Of a stretch of DNA of 23,915 bases, positions 22,825 through 23,915 are shown piece after piece. The notes under the pieces are model-generated. The model was not told where the DNA came from and ran no database searches. It worked only from the letters and a program-made list of their open reading frames with translations. Within the stretch, counting starts at the first letter, position 1. Every line of letters begins with the position of its first letter. The translations under genes were made by a program, and so were the position numbers. Origin of the DNA: a virus; IMG/VR virus record IMGVR_UViG_3300036790_000447, positions 1 through 23,915 of that record. The stretch is one strand, 5' to 3'.

Positions 22825-23688
22825 GTGGAGGTTCCGGCGCCGTGCCCGCTGGGGCCGGCCGACGCCGCGCTGGCGCCGACCTGGCGGGCGGCGTGGTCGG
22901 ACCGCACGGCGGCGCTGATGGCGGCCTTCGCCGAGTACGCCTACCGGGACGCGGCCGCGCTGCCGGCCTTGCTCGCGCCCGCCGGTTTCACGCTGGCGGC
23001 GGCGCTCGCCGCCGGCGACGTGGTCGCCTTCCTCGCCGTCTGCCCGGGCGAGCTGGCGGTGCTGGCGTTCCGCGGCACCGCCGACGTCGGCGACTGGGCG
23101 ATCGACCTGAACGCGGTTCCGCGGCCGATGCCCGGCCGGCCGGGCATCCGCATCCATTCCGGCTTCTGGGACGCCTACGCCCGGGTCGCCGCCGAGATCG
23201 CCGCGGCGGTGGGCCAGCTGCCGGCAAACGGCTTTGGCGAGGTCGGCCTCTACATCACCGGCCACTCGCTGGGCGGCGCGCTGGCGCAGATCGCCGCCGC
23301 GGCGCTGGAGCGCGACACCCTGGCCGCCTGCTACACCTTCGGCAGCCCCCGCGTCGCCAGCGCCGGCTTCGACGCGCTGGTGAAGTGCCCGCACTACCGC
23401 GTGGTCGACGACTGGGACCTGGTCCCCGCCGTGCCGCCGCCCAGTCCGGCCTGGCTGGGCGGCTACCGGCACACCGGCGACGCGCGCCTGCTCGCCGGCC
23501 CGCATCCCGCCGAGGCGCAGCGCCGCGACCGCGACCTGGTCCCGCGCCTGCTCGCCGACCTCTGGTCGCTCGCCGTCTGGCCGCTCACCGGCCGCCTGAC
23601 CTCGGTCGACGACCACATGATCTGGACCTACCGCGCCAAACTCGCCGCCATCGCGGCCGGGCACGCGTCTGCTGGAGCCAAGCCATGA
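22825..23688 (+). CDS. Class 3 lipase family protein
   Basis: This 287-aa alpha/beta hydrolase is of the lipase class 3 type. In order it shows FRGTADVGDWAIDL (82-95, oxyanion region), IHSGFWDAY (110-118), the nucleophile elbow GHSLGG (146-151, Ser148), YTFGSPRV (170-177), VDDWDLVPAVPP (194-205, candidate acid Asp198), and a candidate catalytic His at 264 (VDDHMIW). All parts of the triad are present, so it should be active on acyl esters such as phospholipids or triglycerides. There is no signal peptide. GTG 22825 is chosen because it follows the lipoprotein stop by two bases; TTG 22816 is possible. It overlaps the next gene by ATGA. Class 3 lipases are uncommon in Gram-negative phage lysis regions. 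Confidence 0.88.
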   Translation: MEVPAPCPLGPADAALAPTWRAAWSDRTAALMAAFAEYAYRDAAALPALLAPAGFTLAAALAAGDVVAFLAVCPGELAVLAFRGTADVGDWAIDLNAVPRPMPGRPGIRIHSGFWDAYARVAAEIAAAVGQLPANGFGEVGLYITGHSLGGALAQIAAAALERDTLAACYTFGSPRVASAGFDALVKCPHYRVVDDWDLVPAVPPPSPAWLGGYRHTGDARLLAGPHPAEAQRRDRDLVPRLLADLWSLAVWPLTGRLTSVDDHMIWTYRAKLAAIAAGHASAGAKP

Positions 23689-23810
23689 AGCGCAGACGCC
23701 TGACGCCCTGGCCGCTGTGGGCCATCGCCTTCGGCGCCGTCGCCGCCGCCGGCCTCATCCTCGGTCTGTTCGCTGCCGAACGGTTGCTGGAGCTGTGGCG
23801 CTTCGCTTAG
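23685..23810 (+). CDS. Small single-span membrane protein
   Basis: This 41-aa protein has a positive start (MKRRRL), one hydrophobic helix (WAIAFGAVAAAGLILGLFAA) and a short tail (ERLLELWRFA). The arrangement fits a single-pass N-in membrane protein, as in small holin-like or regulator proteins. It starts inside the lipase stop (ATGA) and is the last gene before the terminator, so it is co-translated with the lipase. No known family can be claimed at this length. Confidence 0.7.
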   Translation: MKRRRLTPWPLWAIAFGAVAAAGLILGLFAAERLLELWRFA

Positions 23811-23832
23811 CGGCTGGCCAGTCACGCACGTC

Positions 23833-23877
23833 AAGGCCCCGGTCCTCCTGCGGGAGGGCCGGGGCCTTTGTCGTTTT
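23833..23877 (+). terminator. Strong intrinsic terminator at the end of the late operon
   Basis: The arms aaggccccggtcctcc (23833-23848) and ggagggccggggcctt (23853-23868) form a 16-bp stem with one T-G wobble and a 4-base loop, followed by tgtcgtttt. This is a classic rho-independent terminator. It lies 22 bases after the last gene, marking the end of the plus-strand transcript. Confidence 0.93.
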
Positions 23878-23915
23878 CAGGCCCTGGAGCCGCGGCGCCC
23901 TCAGTAGTTCGGAAA

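Noticed and set aside
1-23915. CRISPR arrays, tRNA or rRNA genes, insertion sequences, integrase
   Set aside because: Looked for on both strands; no regularly spaced repeats, no cloverleaf-type sequence, no transposase or recombinase motifs seen.

Overview
The window is the structural half of a temperate tailed phage (siphovirus type), most likely a prophage in a high-GC alphaproteobacterium. All well-supported genes lie on the plus strand and are tightly packed. The order is portal, prohead protease/scaffold, major capsid, head-tail connectors, tail terminator, tail tube, frameshifted tail chaperones, tape measure, DUF2460, DUF2163, NlpC/P60, tail hub, fibre-like proteins, then a distal membrane/lipoprotein/lipase group ending in a strong intrinsic terminator. 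The DUF2460-DUF2163-NlpC/P60-hub run is the tail-tip order known from alphaproteobacterial gene transfer agents and their phage relatives. Together with two GC-rich palindromic intergenic elements of a kind common in Caulobacterales/Rhizobiales chromosomes, it is the main evidence for the host group. No integrase, repressor, terminase or att site is in the window, so prophage status is inferred.

Layout: 54-4216 head (portal, protease with scaffold-like tail, capsid with an inserted Ig/FN3-like domain). 4226-4350 is a large inverted repeat. 4366-5869 holds the connector, HK97 gp10-like and terminator genes. 5946-7471 holds a small unknown protein, the tail tube, and gpG/gpGT-like chaperones joined by a -1 slip on a canonical C CCT TTG heptamer at 7175-7181. 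7713-10718 is the tape measure gene, with an 84-bp tandem repeat. 10772-11509 is DUF2460.

The conserved tail-tip run is then broken by about 2.1 kb of visibly lower-GC DNA (11510-13618). It carries three overlapping genes: a TIGR04255-family protein, a protein with a GWDG motif, and an uncharacterised protein. They are coupled by ATGA and GTGA overlaps. The left flank of this insert is a decayed second copy of the DUF2163 5' end, so the cassette arrived by recombination at the DUF2460/DUF2163 junction. This accessory operon is the best candidate in the window for an undescribed system, possibly superinfection exclusion or defence, or toxin-antitoxin. That role is inference only.

After DUF2163, NlpC/P60 and the hub with its glycine-rich tip come two fibre-like proteins that, unusually, begin with Sec signal peptides. 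An unknown 191-aa gene lies between them. A decayed antisense gene resembling the end of an SGNH-type acyltransferase (O-antigen modification) abuts the stop codon of the long fibre. The distal group encodes a membrane/coiled-coil protein, a lipoprotein, a class 3 lipase (GHSLGG) and a 41-aa single-span membrane protein. No muralytic endolysin was recognised here, so how this phage lyses its host is open.
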